NCBI RefSeq assembly: GCF_019175385.1
Contig: NC_083339.1
Location: 28,921,637 to 28,985,636, forward strand
Direction of reading: 5' to 3'
From: Lycium barbarum
Lineage: Eukaryota > Streptophyta > Magnoliopsida > Solanales > Solanaceae
Length of the DNA stretch: 64,000 bases
Shown: piece by piece, positions 21,141-31,973 of the stretch
Numbering within the stretch: the stretch's first letter is position 1
Layout: every line of letters begins with the position of its first letter
Notes under the pieces: generated by a model
The model's database searches: none
What the model saw: only the letters and a program-made list of their open reading frames with translations
What the model was told of the DNA's origin: nothing
Position numbers and translations under genes: made by a program

Positions 21141-24100
21141 AATACTTCTTGATATCTTTCCTGTAATAAGTAGTGAAATTAAAACATCAAGAATACTAAT
21201 CAATCAATTTTTACCAAATAAAAAGAGAAATGAATTCCAAAGATAAGGGAGCAGATATTTATCCATTTTTCGTTGGAATTGAAGTCTCATGATGACTAAC
21301 GAAAAAGAGTTTCATACAACTTGTATATAAGTGATCATATAAACTGTCTCATAGTCAAGTAACAGAACATGAAAATAAAGACAATTAGAGTTCCTAAACA
21401 ACAAATGTAGTATCATGTTCAAAATAAGAAAAATATTTAAAGTAAGCATTTGAGTATCAACATGAGGCAGCTCTTTCCAACAACCTTAGACTAGTAGTTT
21501 TTTACCTTTGAACTTGCTCAAGTATAACAATTTTATCTCCAGCCCAACATCAACTATCTATAGTAAAACCGTAGCAACATATATACAACAACAATTCTCC
21601 CCAAGTAAGGCATCATGATGTGGCCATGAATAAGTGCAACTGCTTATCTTTATCACACCAGTAATTATGACAGTTCAGCATCTAGCATATAGCAAGTGTT
21701 CTCAAGATCAGCATCTAGCATTTTAGTATTTTTGCACTGCATTTTCTGTATTTCTGCACTGCGTTTTTATATTTCTGCACTGTAGTTTTTGCTGCATTGC
21801 GTTTCTGTATTTCTGCACTGCAGTTTACTATTTTCTAAACTGTGTTTCAGCATTTCTGTAGTGTTGTGCTTCAGCAGTGATTTTTTTATGCATTACATAT
21901 TTGTATTTCTGCACTGTATTGCAGTTTCAGTATTTTTGCACTGCATTTTTTGCATTTTCTGCATAGCTTTTTCAGCATTTCTGCACAGTTTTTCAGCATT
22001 TCTGCACAGTTTTTCAGCATTTCTGCACTGCGTTTCAGCATTTCTGCACAATTTTCAGCATTTCTGCATAGTTTTCAGCATTTCTGCACTGCGTTTCAGC
22101 ATTTCTGCATGATTTTCTAAACTGCGTTTCAGTATTTTTTTAGTGTTGTGCTTCAGCAGTGATTTTTTTCTGCACTGCGTATTTGTATTTCTGCACTGCA
22201 TTTTTCGCATTTCTGCACAGGTTTTCAGCATTTCTGTACTAAGTTTCATCATTTTAGTACAGTATTTTTAGCATTTTTGCACTGCATTTCAGCATTGCCA
22301 CACTTTTTGATAAAGCAACTTCATGAAGGCCACACTTTTTGATAGTTAAGGCTTAGTTCAAAATGGAACAACAAGTAACAACAAGTAACCTTATAGCACA
22401 AGTACCCTTAGTTCAAAATGGAACAGCAAGTAACCTTATAGCACAACAGTTCCAACACCAAGATATGTAGGAGCTTAATTCATCAGATGTAATGGCGAAA
22501 TCACAAATACAACAGCAGCCCATAAAATGTAGCAGCACATGTCCTAATAGTGAAACTATTAGGCCAAAATGCTATGGCAAAAACCAAGCAACCATTTAAT
22601 CTCAATTCATTACCGATCATAGAAGCCAACTGTAGGTAATGGCCAAGCAGCAAAACAACAAAGTGTAAAGACAGGAGTCGTTAAAATTCAGAACTGCACA
22701 ACCATAACACCTTAGTTCTCAAAATAGAAACCAAGTGCAGCAATATGTTCTCAGTGCAACAACACTCAAAAGGATCTCAAGGTTGTCCCAACAATGAATT
22801 TAAAAGTGCCACAACAGCCTTTAAGACAGTACACCTTGACAAGGAGATGTAACAGCATAGCACCCTTGATCCTAACAGTGTTTTATACAACAGAAGGTTC
22901 TATTTTCTAGGCAGTAAACTCAGGAAATTTTTGCCTAAACCTCACAAGATTTTGTGCTCTCGGTTTTTAGATTCATGCTTACCTTCTTTAACTTTCGAAT
23001 TCACAGTCTCAAATAAACTTGTGTAACTTGAAGAAAAATTTAGTGGCACTACACAAAAAGCTTCAAAAGAGAGTTTTTTTTTCCTGAGAATGAAAAGCTT
23101 CAAAAGAGAATTACGCAGTACAAACCTGTCGTTTAAGCAGAACAGACGGCTACTACTTCACTTCCTCAAAGAAAAGATATCAACAAAAGGCAGATTTTAT
23201 GGTGAAGTCTAAAAGTTGAATATAGAGAGCAAAGTAATAAAAGAAAGGATATGTAATTCTTTCCATGCTTAGTTCAAGAGCCAACCAAATTCAAAATTCA
23301 TAAACAATGTACATGGATTGCATACATATATCCCATTTGTAAAAATATAAAGCAGATTAAAGGAAACATATGAAAATATATATAAAGATACCTGGAGATG
23401 GCTTGCCACATTCCCTCTTGTAACTCCTTCAACATTCATCAGGTCAAAATCTTCTTACGGACATTAGAAACAGGACGAAAAAATTAGTCCATTAATATGG
23501 AAGTATCCATATAATAAAAGATACACAAAGACTAACCACAGTGATGCTAAAGAAAATCACCTCCACTGCATAAATAATTAACTGCTGCAACAAGCTTCCT
23601 ATGAAGCTCTATGTGAAGCTTTCATTAGGAATCCCTGTGAAACTTTATAGACCAAAAACATTGCAGGATTTTCATTGCTTGCATCTTCTTCATCCTTCCT
23701 TTTCTTATTAAGATTCCCGTTTGATCTGCTTTGCTTGAAAGTTGTGCTTCTCACCTCTTCCTCCTATTTGATAAGGCTTGTCTTGATTGTTAGACTTATT
23801 ATAACTAACTGCAATGTTTCAGTCTTCTGTGAAATGGTAAAATTAGAAACTTGTTTTATATTTCCCACCTACAACATATTTTCCTGCATTTTGAACCAAA
23901 GCTATTTGATAAAAGAACAAAATGAAGATTGTGTCCGTTTAATAAAAGCCCCATCCAATCTTTCTGCTTCATTCAACTTAGAAGGTTAGCTACTTGAGCT
24001 ATGCTACAGGCCATATTTGTTGCTGGAATAGATAGCACAAGTTTTGCAGATAAGACGAGCAATAAATCTGTCATACACTCTAATCAATCCATTAGGAACA

Positions 24101-24569
24101 ATATTCAAGAAGAGAAAATAGACGTCGGTTACACAAATGCATAAGTTACCCATATCCTTCAAGTGATAACAATTCCCAAGATAAAGTTACATAATTCAAC
24201 AATCTCTCACCCAATTCGTCACTCATATCCTTCAAGTCATAATAATTCAAATTGATAAGTCGCCTCACTATTAATAAGAAAAATAACATAAAATGTACAG
24301 AATAGCAGTTGGGATCAAACATTCAGTATCAACAACACCAACACCAACATATTCACAATTCAGAAAAGTACTATGATAAAATATTCAAGTACAAGAACAG
24401 TACCGTGAGAAGATGGAAAATTCTCAGCAACATTATGTCCTCTAAACAACATTTGTGGTGATTGTTGTACTCGCTCATGGCCATTGTTGGCATCGGGAAC
24501 CTAAAAACATTAATACGTTAGATAACGTTATTTTTGTAAGATTAAAATTTCAATAAATGACTCCAACAT
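21141..24569. other. CACTA-1 interior: large intron-like region
   Basis: AT-rich DNA between the two TNPA-like fragments. It holds the CTGCA-rich minisatellite (21727-22290) and, at about 22310-22460, short repeats of the form AAAATGGAACAACAAGTAACCTTATAGCACAA. No coding region is recognised. The cDNA-like frames through the minisatellite are repeat artefacts. Confidence 0.5.
21727..22290. repeat. Minisatellite with unit TTTCAGCATTTCTGCACTGCG
   Basis: More than 20 imperfect copies of a unit of about 18-22 bp centred on CAGCATTTCTGCAC. A larger block (CTGCGTTTCAG...GTGTTGTGCTTCAGCAGTGATTTTTT) is itself duplicated near 21840 and 22125. CTGCAG-like half-sites recur in both orientations. It lies between the TNPA-like exons, hence probably in an intron. 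Confidence 0.85.
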
Positions 24570-25100
24570 CTAAGATCGACTTACCTGGTCATCTGAAACT
24601 CCATTGATATTCTGCTGAGCAGTTAACTCATTAAGACCATTTCTGCTCATGGCTTTTCTCACCCATGCTAATTCAGATAGTAACTTCTCTTGATTTTGTT
24701 TCACCAAACTTAGTTCTTCATTTTGTTTTCCATTTATGTCCTTTAACTTTGTTACCTCTTGTTCTAACCTTATAAGAAATAACATCTTATAAGATTCATG
24801 TATCATAAGATAATAATAACTCCTTATCCTCACAAACTCTACCAATTTCTTCTTTTCTCCTTTGTCAAAGTATCTCCAATCAACTATGTTTAACGGCGTT
24901 AATTCTGGATTTCTAGCGACAAATCCTAGAAAGCTCGCAAACTTGCGACCTTATTTTCTAATGGCTTGGTTACGACTATTGAACTGCACAACAATTGTCT
25001 TTCCTGGAGGCAATTTCCAAATATCTTTTACTAATGTGGGCCCACGAACCTTCCTTTTTTCCGAAGTACCTAAGATGAAAAAGATTCAAAGGTCATGAGT
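24570..25100 (-). pseudogene. CACTA-1 TNPA-like (Ptta/En/Spm) protein, core fragment
   Basis: Minus-strand reading from about 25075 gives K-R-K-V-R-G-P-T-L-V-K-D-I-W, then K-L-P-P-G-K-T-I-V-V-Q-F-N and, after one stop, G-R-K-F-A-S-F-L-G and D-W-R-Y-F-D-K-G-E-K-K-K-L-V. This is the characteristic R-G-x-T...W-K-L-P-x-G block of plant Ptta/En/Spm transposase proteins. It then passes, with part of the usual domain missing, into a coiled coil (L-E-Q-E-V-T-K-L-K-D...L-L-S-E-L-A-W-V-R-K-A) ending at 24570. The internal stop and the deletion make it a pseudogene. It belongs with the C-terminal piece at 20712-21140. Confidence 0.82.
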
Positions 25101-26867
25101 TAGTTGAAGTCATAAACTATACATTAGTTATGGTACTAAATATATTACCACATATGTCACCAAGAAACAAACAGTATGGAGAGGCCAAGCTTGGAATACA
25201 GTTTCAGTAGAGAGTAACCTTTAACCGTCAGCAGCATGTTCAAAATATTAACTTAATCAAATCATATATCGACTCTTTAAGACTAAAGAAACTATATAGT
25301 ACAAAAAATGATTTCCAACAGAGTCCATGCATATTATTTCTAGTATCAAGAATATTAATGATCTGTATACATATTACAGCCCATACTTCAAATCTTTCTA
25401 TTCGTAAGACATTAAATTTAAAAAGATTGAGCCATAAATCTTATTCTTAAAGCAGAACCGCGCACCTAACAGGAATAAGAAATAGCAAATACCTTTGTTG
25501 AATGCTAAATGAGGAGTGCTTTGGCAGCAGATCATGAAATCTTTTAAGCTGCTGAATAAATAACAATTGACTTTTGGTCTTAACATGTATGAAGTATCAG
25601 GCTACGAGGTCAGTAGATTGAACGTTTAATTTAAAAAATAATTGCCATCAGTCAGAGATCATCAAAATGATTTAACAAAAATAAATAAACTTTATTTTGG
25701 AAATCAGAACTCGCCATAGTTGAACATCACAAAATCACAAATCGACTTAAACTCAAGTTGTGGATACCTCGTAATCAAATTTCTTTGACAAAAAAGACCA
25801 AAAAGTGAACGAGATGAATGATGCCCCTAACAGTCTTGAAGCTTACATGAAATAGATCGAGAGTGAGAATATTGAGACAGCAGCAGAGCTCGAGCAGCGA
25901 AAACCAAAATTATCATCAATAAGAAAAATGCTTAACTTCCAATTCAGTGGTGTATATGTGTAATTTTGAAAGTGGTAGGTGTAATTTCTCTTTTCCAAAC
26001 CCGAATCTAATGTCTTTCTAATTTTAGATTGACTGTCAAACCTCTAGATGGATTCTTTCTTAAACTCCTAGATAGGCTATCTTCAAATTACAGTATTATT
26101 TTTCTTTGAAGGTGTTCTTTTTGACTCTTAGCTTGATCATGATAAAGAGTCTACCCACCACGCCATGAAAGGCAACTAAAGATTGAAGGGTCTGCTTTCT
26201 TGCCCACAAATTACATTTACACACTACTTTCTTGTTTTTTTTTTTTTTTTATAAAAATGTCAAAATAATTCAACTCAGATTATTAGCCTTACAAGAACAA
26301 AACCACAAGAATTTGATATATGTTCCCACAAAATCTAATTTAATGGGATGAGTAGTCCATTATTTAATTTCACGGACCCACCATTATTTAATTTCACAAA
26401 CCCACAGGCTTTATTGACCTGCTAACCTAAAATAATTAGAAAACTAATACTACTAGCCAGTTTCCTCGTTCTTGCTTTATCACACACATAACTTAAAAAA
26501 TCCATAACAAAATTCTTCTCTTAATTCTTCTCTAACCCAACAATTAAACTTCAAATAAATTATAAACCCAATAGTTTTTCAAGACACCCAACTTCGATTT
26601 TAGCAAGAAAACACTTAACGACGCTCTGTTCTTTAGATAATAAGCAAAAAAACACAGATTTCTTAACTTCTATTTCAGATTTAATGTCAGAAAACACAAA
26701 GAAAGAGATAAAGAAGAAATAAATTGCCCATAAAACATAGAAAAAACAAAACATACATGTCCTTTAGATAAAAGATGCAGCAGAAGAAGAGAAAAATGCA
26801 ATAGAAACCCTAGATTCACATTATTTTGATCTAAATTCACAATTTCGCACACTCTCTCTCTATATTG

Positions 26868-26871
<4 letters not shown>

Positions 26872-26913
<42 letters not shown>
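26872..26913. repeat. (CT)n microsatellite in CACTA-1
   Basis: About 21 CT units near the right end, where the minus-strand TNPA-like transcript would be expected to begin. On that strand it reads GAGAGA, common in plant 5' leaders. Confidence 0.9.
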
Positions 26914-26919
<6 letters not shown>

Positions 26920-26984
26920 GTTGGGTGTGTTTGAAGTGAAAGGAAATAAATGAGTGCCCTAGGATATATCTTTATTTTAATATT

Positions 26985-27403
26985 TAATGACGGACTAGCG
27001 ACAGATTTTATATTCCGTCGCTAAATAATACATTGACTTCTTTTAATAATTAATATTGCAACGAATTTTTCCGTTGCTACGAATATATATATTTTTTGGA
27101 GAAAAATTGAAAGGTCTGGCGATGGATTTTCCGTTGCTGAATCCGTCACTACATAAAAATAAAATTTGTCGCGCCTCTTCTGTTGCTAAATCTGTAGTGA
27201 AATTTAAGGCGCCAAAATTTCGTGCTAATAATTAGTGATGAAATTCAGTTTTCGTTGCTAGTCCGTCGCTATATAATGAGATAAAATTTTAGTTGCTTTT
27301 CTTGCGACAAAATGAGCATTCCGTAGCTAATCCGTCATTAATTAGCGACAGAATATGGTCTGTCGCTAATATTCCGTCACTAAACGCTGGTTTTTTAGTA
27401 GTG
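26985..27403. repeat. CACTA-1 right terminus and subterminal repeats
   Basis: Dense GCGACAGA, CCGTCGCTAA and CCGTTGCTA variants ending in TTTTTTAGTAGTG, inverse to the left end. Followed by TTA, the target duplication. Confidence 0.9.
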
Positions 27404-28217
27404 TTATACAACATGCGCCCTGATTGTTTTAATCCATATAAATATTTCTGAAGCTTTATTGAATAATTTTTCCCTGAATCTTTATATGCTTCAAGCATTT
27501 TGAATCCTTCAAGGATTTTCATAAAAACATCATTGTCCAGGTTTTCATGAACTGCTAGATTTACAAGATATCTGAAGGTGATTGCATCCACCACAGGAGA
27601 ATATGTCTCCGTATAATCAATGCCAGGTCTTTGAGAAAATCCTTGTGCCACAAGTCGTGCTTTATATCTTACGACTTCATTTTTCTCATTTCATTTTGGC
27701 ACAAAATCCCATTTGTACCCCACTGGCTTTACACCTTCAGGTGTTCGAACTATTGGTCCGAAAACTTCGCGTTTTTCAAGCAAAGCTAATTCAACTTGAA
27801 TTGCATCTTTCCATTTTGGCCAATCATTTCTTTATCTACATTCCTCGACAGAGTTTGGTTCAAGATCCTCACTTTGGTTGCATTATTTCAACGGCAACAT
27901 TATAGGCAAGAACATTATCAACAATTACATCATTTCGGTTCCATATTTTTCCTGAGGAGACATAACTTATTGAGATCTCTTCATTTTCATTATTTTCAGG
28001 TACCTGAACCTCTTTCGAGGTTTTATCAGTTGCTCTTCTTGAGCAACCGCCTCATCATTTTGATTATTTGCTCCTTTTTGTTTTTTGAGGATTTTTATTT
28101 TTGGAACCGATCGGTCTACCACATTTTAAATGTGGTTTAGACTCATTTGACTTAATTGATTGTCCTACCGGGGCATCAACTCGAATTGGAGCATTAGCAG
28201 ATGGAATATAAGATTTA
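27404..28217 (-). pseudogene. Copia-2 pol: linker and N-terminal half of RT
   Basis: Reading from the MITE towards CACTA-1, the minus strand first gives the integrase-RT linker with G-R-P-I-G-S-K-N-K-N-P, a standard Copia block. The RT start follows (G-V-K-P-V-G-Y-K-W, Y-K-A-R-L-V-A-Q-G-F, Y-T-E-T-Y-S-P-V-V and L-Y-G-L-K-Q-S-G-R). It stops at the CACTA-1 border inside ...M-L-Y-N. One stop occurs between W-D-F-V-P-K and N-E-K-N. The protein resumes at 20037. Confidence 0.9.
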
Positions 28218-28479
28218 GAGCCTGTTTGGATGGGCTTATGCCTATAAGCTGCAAACAGCTTATAAGCTAAAAAAATAAGTTGGGGTAGTCTAACTTATTT
28301 TTTTTGGCTTATAAGTTGTTTTCAGCTTATAAGCTGATTTAGATAAGCTAAGTCAAATGGGCCCAATTATTTTTTTGAGCTTATTTTAAGCACAAAATGA
28401 CTTTAAGCTGCACAGCCAAACACTCAAAAAAATCTTAAAACAGCTTATAAGCAACTTATAAGCCAATCCAAACGGGCTC
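28218..28479. mobile_element. Tourist-like (PIF/Harbinger) MITE in Copia-2
   Basis: 262 bp with terminal inverted repeats GAGCC(T/C)GTTTGGAT...ATCCAAACGGGCTC, flanked on both sides by TTA (28215-28217, 28480-28482). The ends and the TTA target fit Tourist-like MITEs. The interior is rich in CAGCTTATAAGC palindromes. It has no coding capacity and lies between the integrase and RT parts of Copia-2. Confidence 0.9.
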
Positions 28480-28482
28480 TTA

Positions 28483-29518
28483 GTAATCCTTGATAGGTCA
28501 GTGAATGCATCTGGCAGTTGATTTGCAACATTTTGCAAATATATTATCTTTTGAACTTCAAGTTCACATTGATTTGTACGAGGATCTAAATGAGATAATG
28601 ATATTGCATTCCGATTTATCTCCTTTTTCAGCTGCTTATTTTCTCCCCCTAATATTGGGTGTATTGATTCATTAAAATGGCAATCAACAAATTTTGTTGT
28701 AAATAAATCTCCAGCCATAGGTTCCAAATATTTTATAATAGAAGGAGATTCATACCCAACATATATCCCCAACCTGCTTTGGGGACCCATCTTTGTGCGT
28801 TGTGGTAGAGCTATTGGAACATATACCGCACATCCAAATATTCTGAGATGGGAAATATTCGGCTCCTGATCAAAAGTCAATTGTAATGGGGAGACTTTAT
28901 GATAACTTGTGGTCCTAATCCTCACAAGAGTTACTGCATGCAAAATAGCATGACCCCATACCCAAATGGGATGTTTGTTCTCATAAGCATTGGTCTAGCA
29001 ATTAATTGGAGGCGTTTGATTAATGATTCCGCTAGACCATTTTGAGTATGAACATGAGCAACCAGAAGCTCAACTGTTATCCTAGTTGATATACAATAAT
29101 CATTAAAAGCTTGGGATGTAAACTCACCAGCATTATCGAGGCGAATTGTCTTAATTGCATAATCTGAAAATTGTGCTCTTAATCTTATTATTTGAGCAAG
29201 TAATCTCGCAAATGCCAAATTGCGGGTTGATAACAAACACACATGTGACCATCTTGTAGATGCATCTATTTAAACCATATAATGTTTAAATGGTCCACAT
29301 GGTGGATGAATGGGCCCACATATATCACCTTGTATATGTTCCAAAAATGCAAGGGATTCAACCCCAACTTTAATTGCTAATGGTCTAGTAATTAATTTGC
29401 CTTGAGAACATGCACCACAAGAGAATTCCTTGAATTGAAGAATCTTTTGGTTCTTCAAAGAGTGCCCGTATGAATTCTCAATTATTTTGCACATCATATT
29501 AGAACCGGGATGGCCCAA
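28483..29518 (-). pseudogene. Copia-2 GAG-pre-integrase and integrase
   Basis: The pre-integrase block starts at 29518 (M-G-H-P-G-S-N-M-M; C-G-A-C-S-Q-G-K), then D-I-C-G-P-I-H-P-P-C-G with the first catalytic Asp. After a stop near 29270 come W-S-H-V-C-L-L-S and I-R-L-D-N-A-G-E-F-T-S (second Asp). The third catalytic residue is in H-T-Q-N-G-L-A-E-S-L-I-K-R, a variant of the usual N-G-x-A-E. The frame then continues via F-G-C-A-V-Y-V-P-I and G-I-Y-V-G-Y-E-S-P to the Tourist-like MITE. Integrase joins element DNA to the genome. At least two stops or frameshifts make this copy inactive. Confidence 0.92.
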
Positions 29519-29828
29519 CCGGTCATGCCAAATATAAAATCATTTGAGTTAGTAAACTTGTGGTTTACTATGGCATGTGTTTCAACCATGCCAATACTTG
29601 TATAGTATAAGCCGAAAGAGAGAGTGGGTAATTTTTCGAGCACATATTTCTTACCCGATATCATTATAGTAATATAAAGATATCAATCTTTTCATCATCT
29701 GTAGTCTCAATATGATAGCCATTTTGGCTAATGTCTTTGAAACTCAGTAGGTTTCTTTGAGACTTACTACAATATAATGCTTCATTAATTGCCAAATTTA
29801 TTCCTCCGGATAATAATAAATTAGCTTT

Positions 29829-30116
29829 TCAGGAGCCTTCAATTAATCTTGTACTTCCAGATATTGTAATAACATTGGCTTCTTTCATCACCAAATAAGA
29901 GAAGTATTTCTTATCTCTTAAAATAGTGTGTGTTGTAGCACTATCTATAAGACATATATTATCATAATTGATCTTTGGTCCAACTGATGACTGGGGAATT
30001 TCCATATTCTTCATAAAAATAAAAGGGACATTATAAGAAATGTGAGAACAAACAACTTTAGGAAACTGCACTAGAAATGTAGAAACTAGTAAGACATGAT
30101 ATTTTAGGAAATACAC
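29829..30116 (-). pseudogene. Copia-2 aspartic protease region
   Basis: Contains I-C-L-I-D-S-A-T-T-H-T-I-L-R-D-K-K-Y-F, the aspartic protease active-site segment in the D-S-A-T-T-H form usual for this Solanaceae Copia lineage. I-S-G-S-T-R-L-I-E-G-S and a stop follow. The protease would cut the polyprotein. Frame breaks separate it from gag (30201) and integrase (29518). Confidence 0.85.
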
Positions 30117-30200
30117 TTAAGAAAAACAAACTAGTGATAAACATAAAAGTAAACAACAACTTTTCTCATAGTACTATTCCCCAGTGAGATGATTAGTTCT

Positions 30201-31252
30201 TCACTCAATAACATCATAGAAATCTTTAGCTTCTAAATGAGTAATATTTGAGGGGCTTTTAAAATTATCATCTTTAAAAGCAAGATTTGCCTCAATATCG
30301 TCATGTTTGTTTGAGGGAGCTGCTTCATCATCATTATTACAAAAGGTCAAGTGTGCTTCCATGTTATTTTCTCTCTCTCTTTGAGAGAGGCCTGATAAAG
30401 CTTGACAAAATGATCGGGCGTACGACAAATATATTCCCAATGACCTTTCATACCACATCGGTGGCACATATTAGCTTTACCTATTGAAGGATTATTTTGA
30501 GAACCCTTATTGGTCTCTTGTTTATTCTCACCATGATGACAATAATTATGACGTCCCCTTTCACGTCCACGTTCATGATCATGGCCATGACCACGGTAAT
30601 TATTTTGCCTTCTTTCAGGCTTATCATAACCTGTTGCTGCATTCACTTCAGGGAATGGAGCAGACCAGTGGGATGGGATTCATGATTTTTCATTAATAGA
30701 GTATTATTCTGATCAGCCACAAGTAGGCATGAAATTAAATCAACATATATTTTTGAACCCCTTTTCACAGTATTGTTGTTGTAGCAACACATTTGAAGCA
30801 TGAAAAGTGGTAAAAGTTTTCTCCAGTAAGTGTTCATCAGTGATAGTCTCTCCACACAATTTTAATACAGAACTTACTTGATGGATAGCAGAATTATAAT
30901 CAGTTACAGTTTTAAAATCTTGGAGCCGGAGATGCATCCAGTCATATCGAGCTTTCGGTAATACCGTCAGCTTTAGGTGTTCATATCGATCCTTCAAATT
31001 ATTCCACAATTCAAGTGGATCTTTCACAGTTAAATATTCAGTTTTTAATAATTCATGGAGATGATGATGAAGGAAAATCATAGCCTTCGCTTTATCTTGA
31101 CTTGATGATTTATTTCCCTGTTTAATAGTATCCCCAAGACCTTTAGGGTCAAGGTGAATTTCAACATCAAGGACCCATGATAAATAATTGTTTCCGGTAA
31201 TGTCAAGTGCCACAAATTCAAGCTTTGATAAGTTCAACATAGTAGCTATCAT
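30201..31252 (-). pseudogene. Copia-2 gag
   Basis: The start codon at 31252 lies about 460 bp from the primer-binding site. M-I-A-T-M-L-N-L-S-K-L-E-F opens a UBN2/DUF4219-like gag (Y-L-S-W-V-L-D-V-E-I-H-L; L-W-N-N-L-K-D-R-Y; Y-D-W-M-H-L-R-L-Q-D-F-K-T-V). Two frameshifts near 30740-30650 break it. A Gly/Arg/His-rich segment then leads to a CCHC knuckle, C-H-R-C-G-M-K-G-H-W-E-Y-I-C, and H-F-V-K-L-Y-Q-A-S-L-K. Gag forms the particle and packages RNA. Confidence 0.92.
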
Positions 31253-31713
31253 AGAAGATAAACGAGTTAGTTAAATACTTTTGGAGATATTAATTAGACT
31301 ACATATATAGATTAATAAAATCATACCAATAGAGGAGCATATCTATAATTTTAAAGTGAACAGTAACTGTCCCCAAGCATCAAAAAGTGGGAACTATTCC
31401 TTGATAATTTTTCGTTAGGGACATGAAGATTTTAACAGTGTTTCATAAGAAAATAATAGCAAGCTTAATCTTTAGAAAATACCATGTCAACTTAGTTAAT
31501 GAATAAAAAGAAAACTGACCAATAGAACATATAAAAGAAGACAGAATGAAAATTCAAAGCAATCACAAATTAAAAGATATGACTATGTTTATACTGTGTT
31601 ACGAATAAGGAACACCATTTACCCATTAAAGTAAAATCTTGATTTGTGAAAAATAAATAGATATAACACATACCTTAATACAACTGAATTTTGGCGGAAT
31701 TTGATTAGAGTTT

Positions 31714-31726
31714 CGTGCTGATAACG
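31714..31726 (-). other. Copia-2 primer-binding site
   Basis: On the element strand CGTTATCAGCACG directly follows the 5' LTR. The TATCAGCAC core recurs in many plant Copia elements. The exact primer tRNA was not determined. Confidence 0.65.
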
Positions 31727-31771
31727 TGTTGTAAAATAAAATTGTGTATTAAAATTAAAGACCAACAAAAG

Positions 31772-31817
<46 letters not shown>

Positions 31818-31973
31818 GAAGAAAGGTACTAAGTATAGTACTTTATTTCTTGATTTTGAGTTGTATCTTTCATCTACTACATAGGACTATTTATAAGATG
31901 TAGTTACTTGGAGGGAAGAGTTTTATACAGTGCAAGTGGCCCCACATGGGCATCCATTTGTTTATTCACAACA
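31727..31973 (-). repeat. Copia-2 5' LTR
   Basis: 247 bp, near-identical to 18567-18785 except for a much longer AG microsatellite (about 31780-31818). TATA box TATAAAT on the minus strand at 31889-31895. Confidence 0.92.

Larger units (their letters stand above)
20038..27403 (-). mobile_element. CACTA-1: CACTA (EnSpm) element inserted in Copia-2 RT
   Basis: 7366 bp from CACTAC-A10-GCGTTTAGTGACGGA to CCGTCACTAAACGCTGG-T6-AGTAGTG, with 3-bp duplications TTA on both sides (20035-20037, 27404-27406). Both ends carry GCGACGGA-type subterminal arrays. Fragments of a Ptta/En/Spm-type (TNPA-like) protein are on the minus strand, so transcription would start near the right end. No TNPD/TNP2 transposase is seen, so it is probably non-autonomous. 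The interval 25100-26860 is non-coding apart from spurious ORFs. Confidence 0.95.
18567..31973 (-). mobile_element. Copia-2: short-LTR Copia retrotransposon with nested insertions
   Basis: LTRs at 18567-18785 and 31727-31973 share termini TGTTGT...ACAACA. The minus-strand internal region encodes gag, protease, integrase, RT and RNase H in the Copia order. Flanks are ATTAT on the left and AATAT on the right, a 5-bp duplication with one mismatch. Without CACTA-1 and the Tourist-like MITE the element would be about 5.8 kb. Coding regions are only lightly damaged and the RT/RNase H half is a 349-codon open frame, so it is younger than Copia-1. It is inserted into the 3' LTR of Gypsy-P. Confidence 0.93.

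Noticed and set aside
21727..22290. ORFs rich in F, L, H, C, S on one strand and M, K, C on the other; also a CRISPR-like look
   Set aside because: They are translations of the CTGCA-type minisatellite. Units vary in length and sequence and are contiguous without unique spacers, so this is not a CRISPR array.
24862..25098. Plus-strand ORF of 78 codons in CACTA-1
   Set aside because: Antisense to the clearly recognisable TNPA-like core fragment on the minus strand.
30484..30696. His/Asp-rich plus-strand ORFs (HDHGHDHG)
   Set aside because: Antisense to the Gly/Arg/His-rich zinc-knuckle region of Copia-2 gag.
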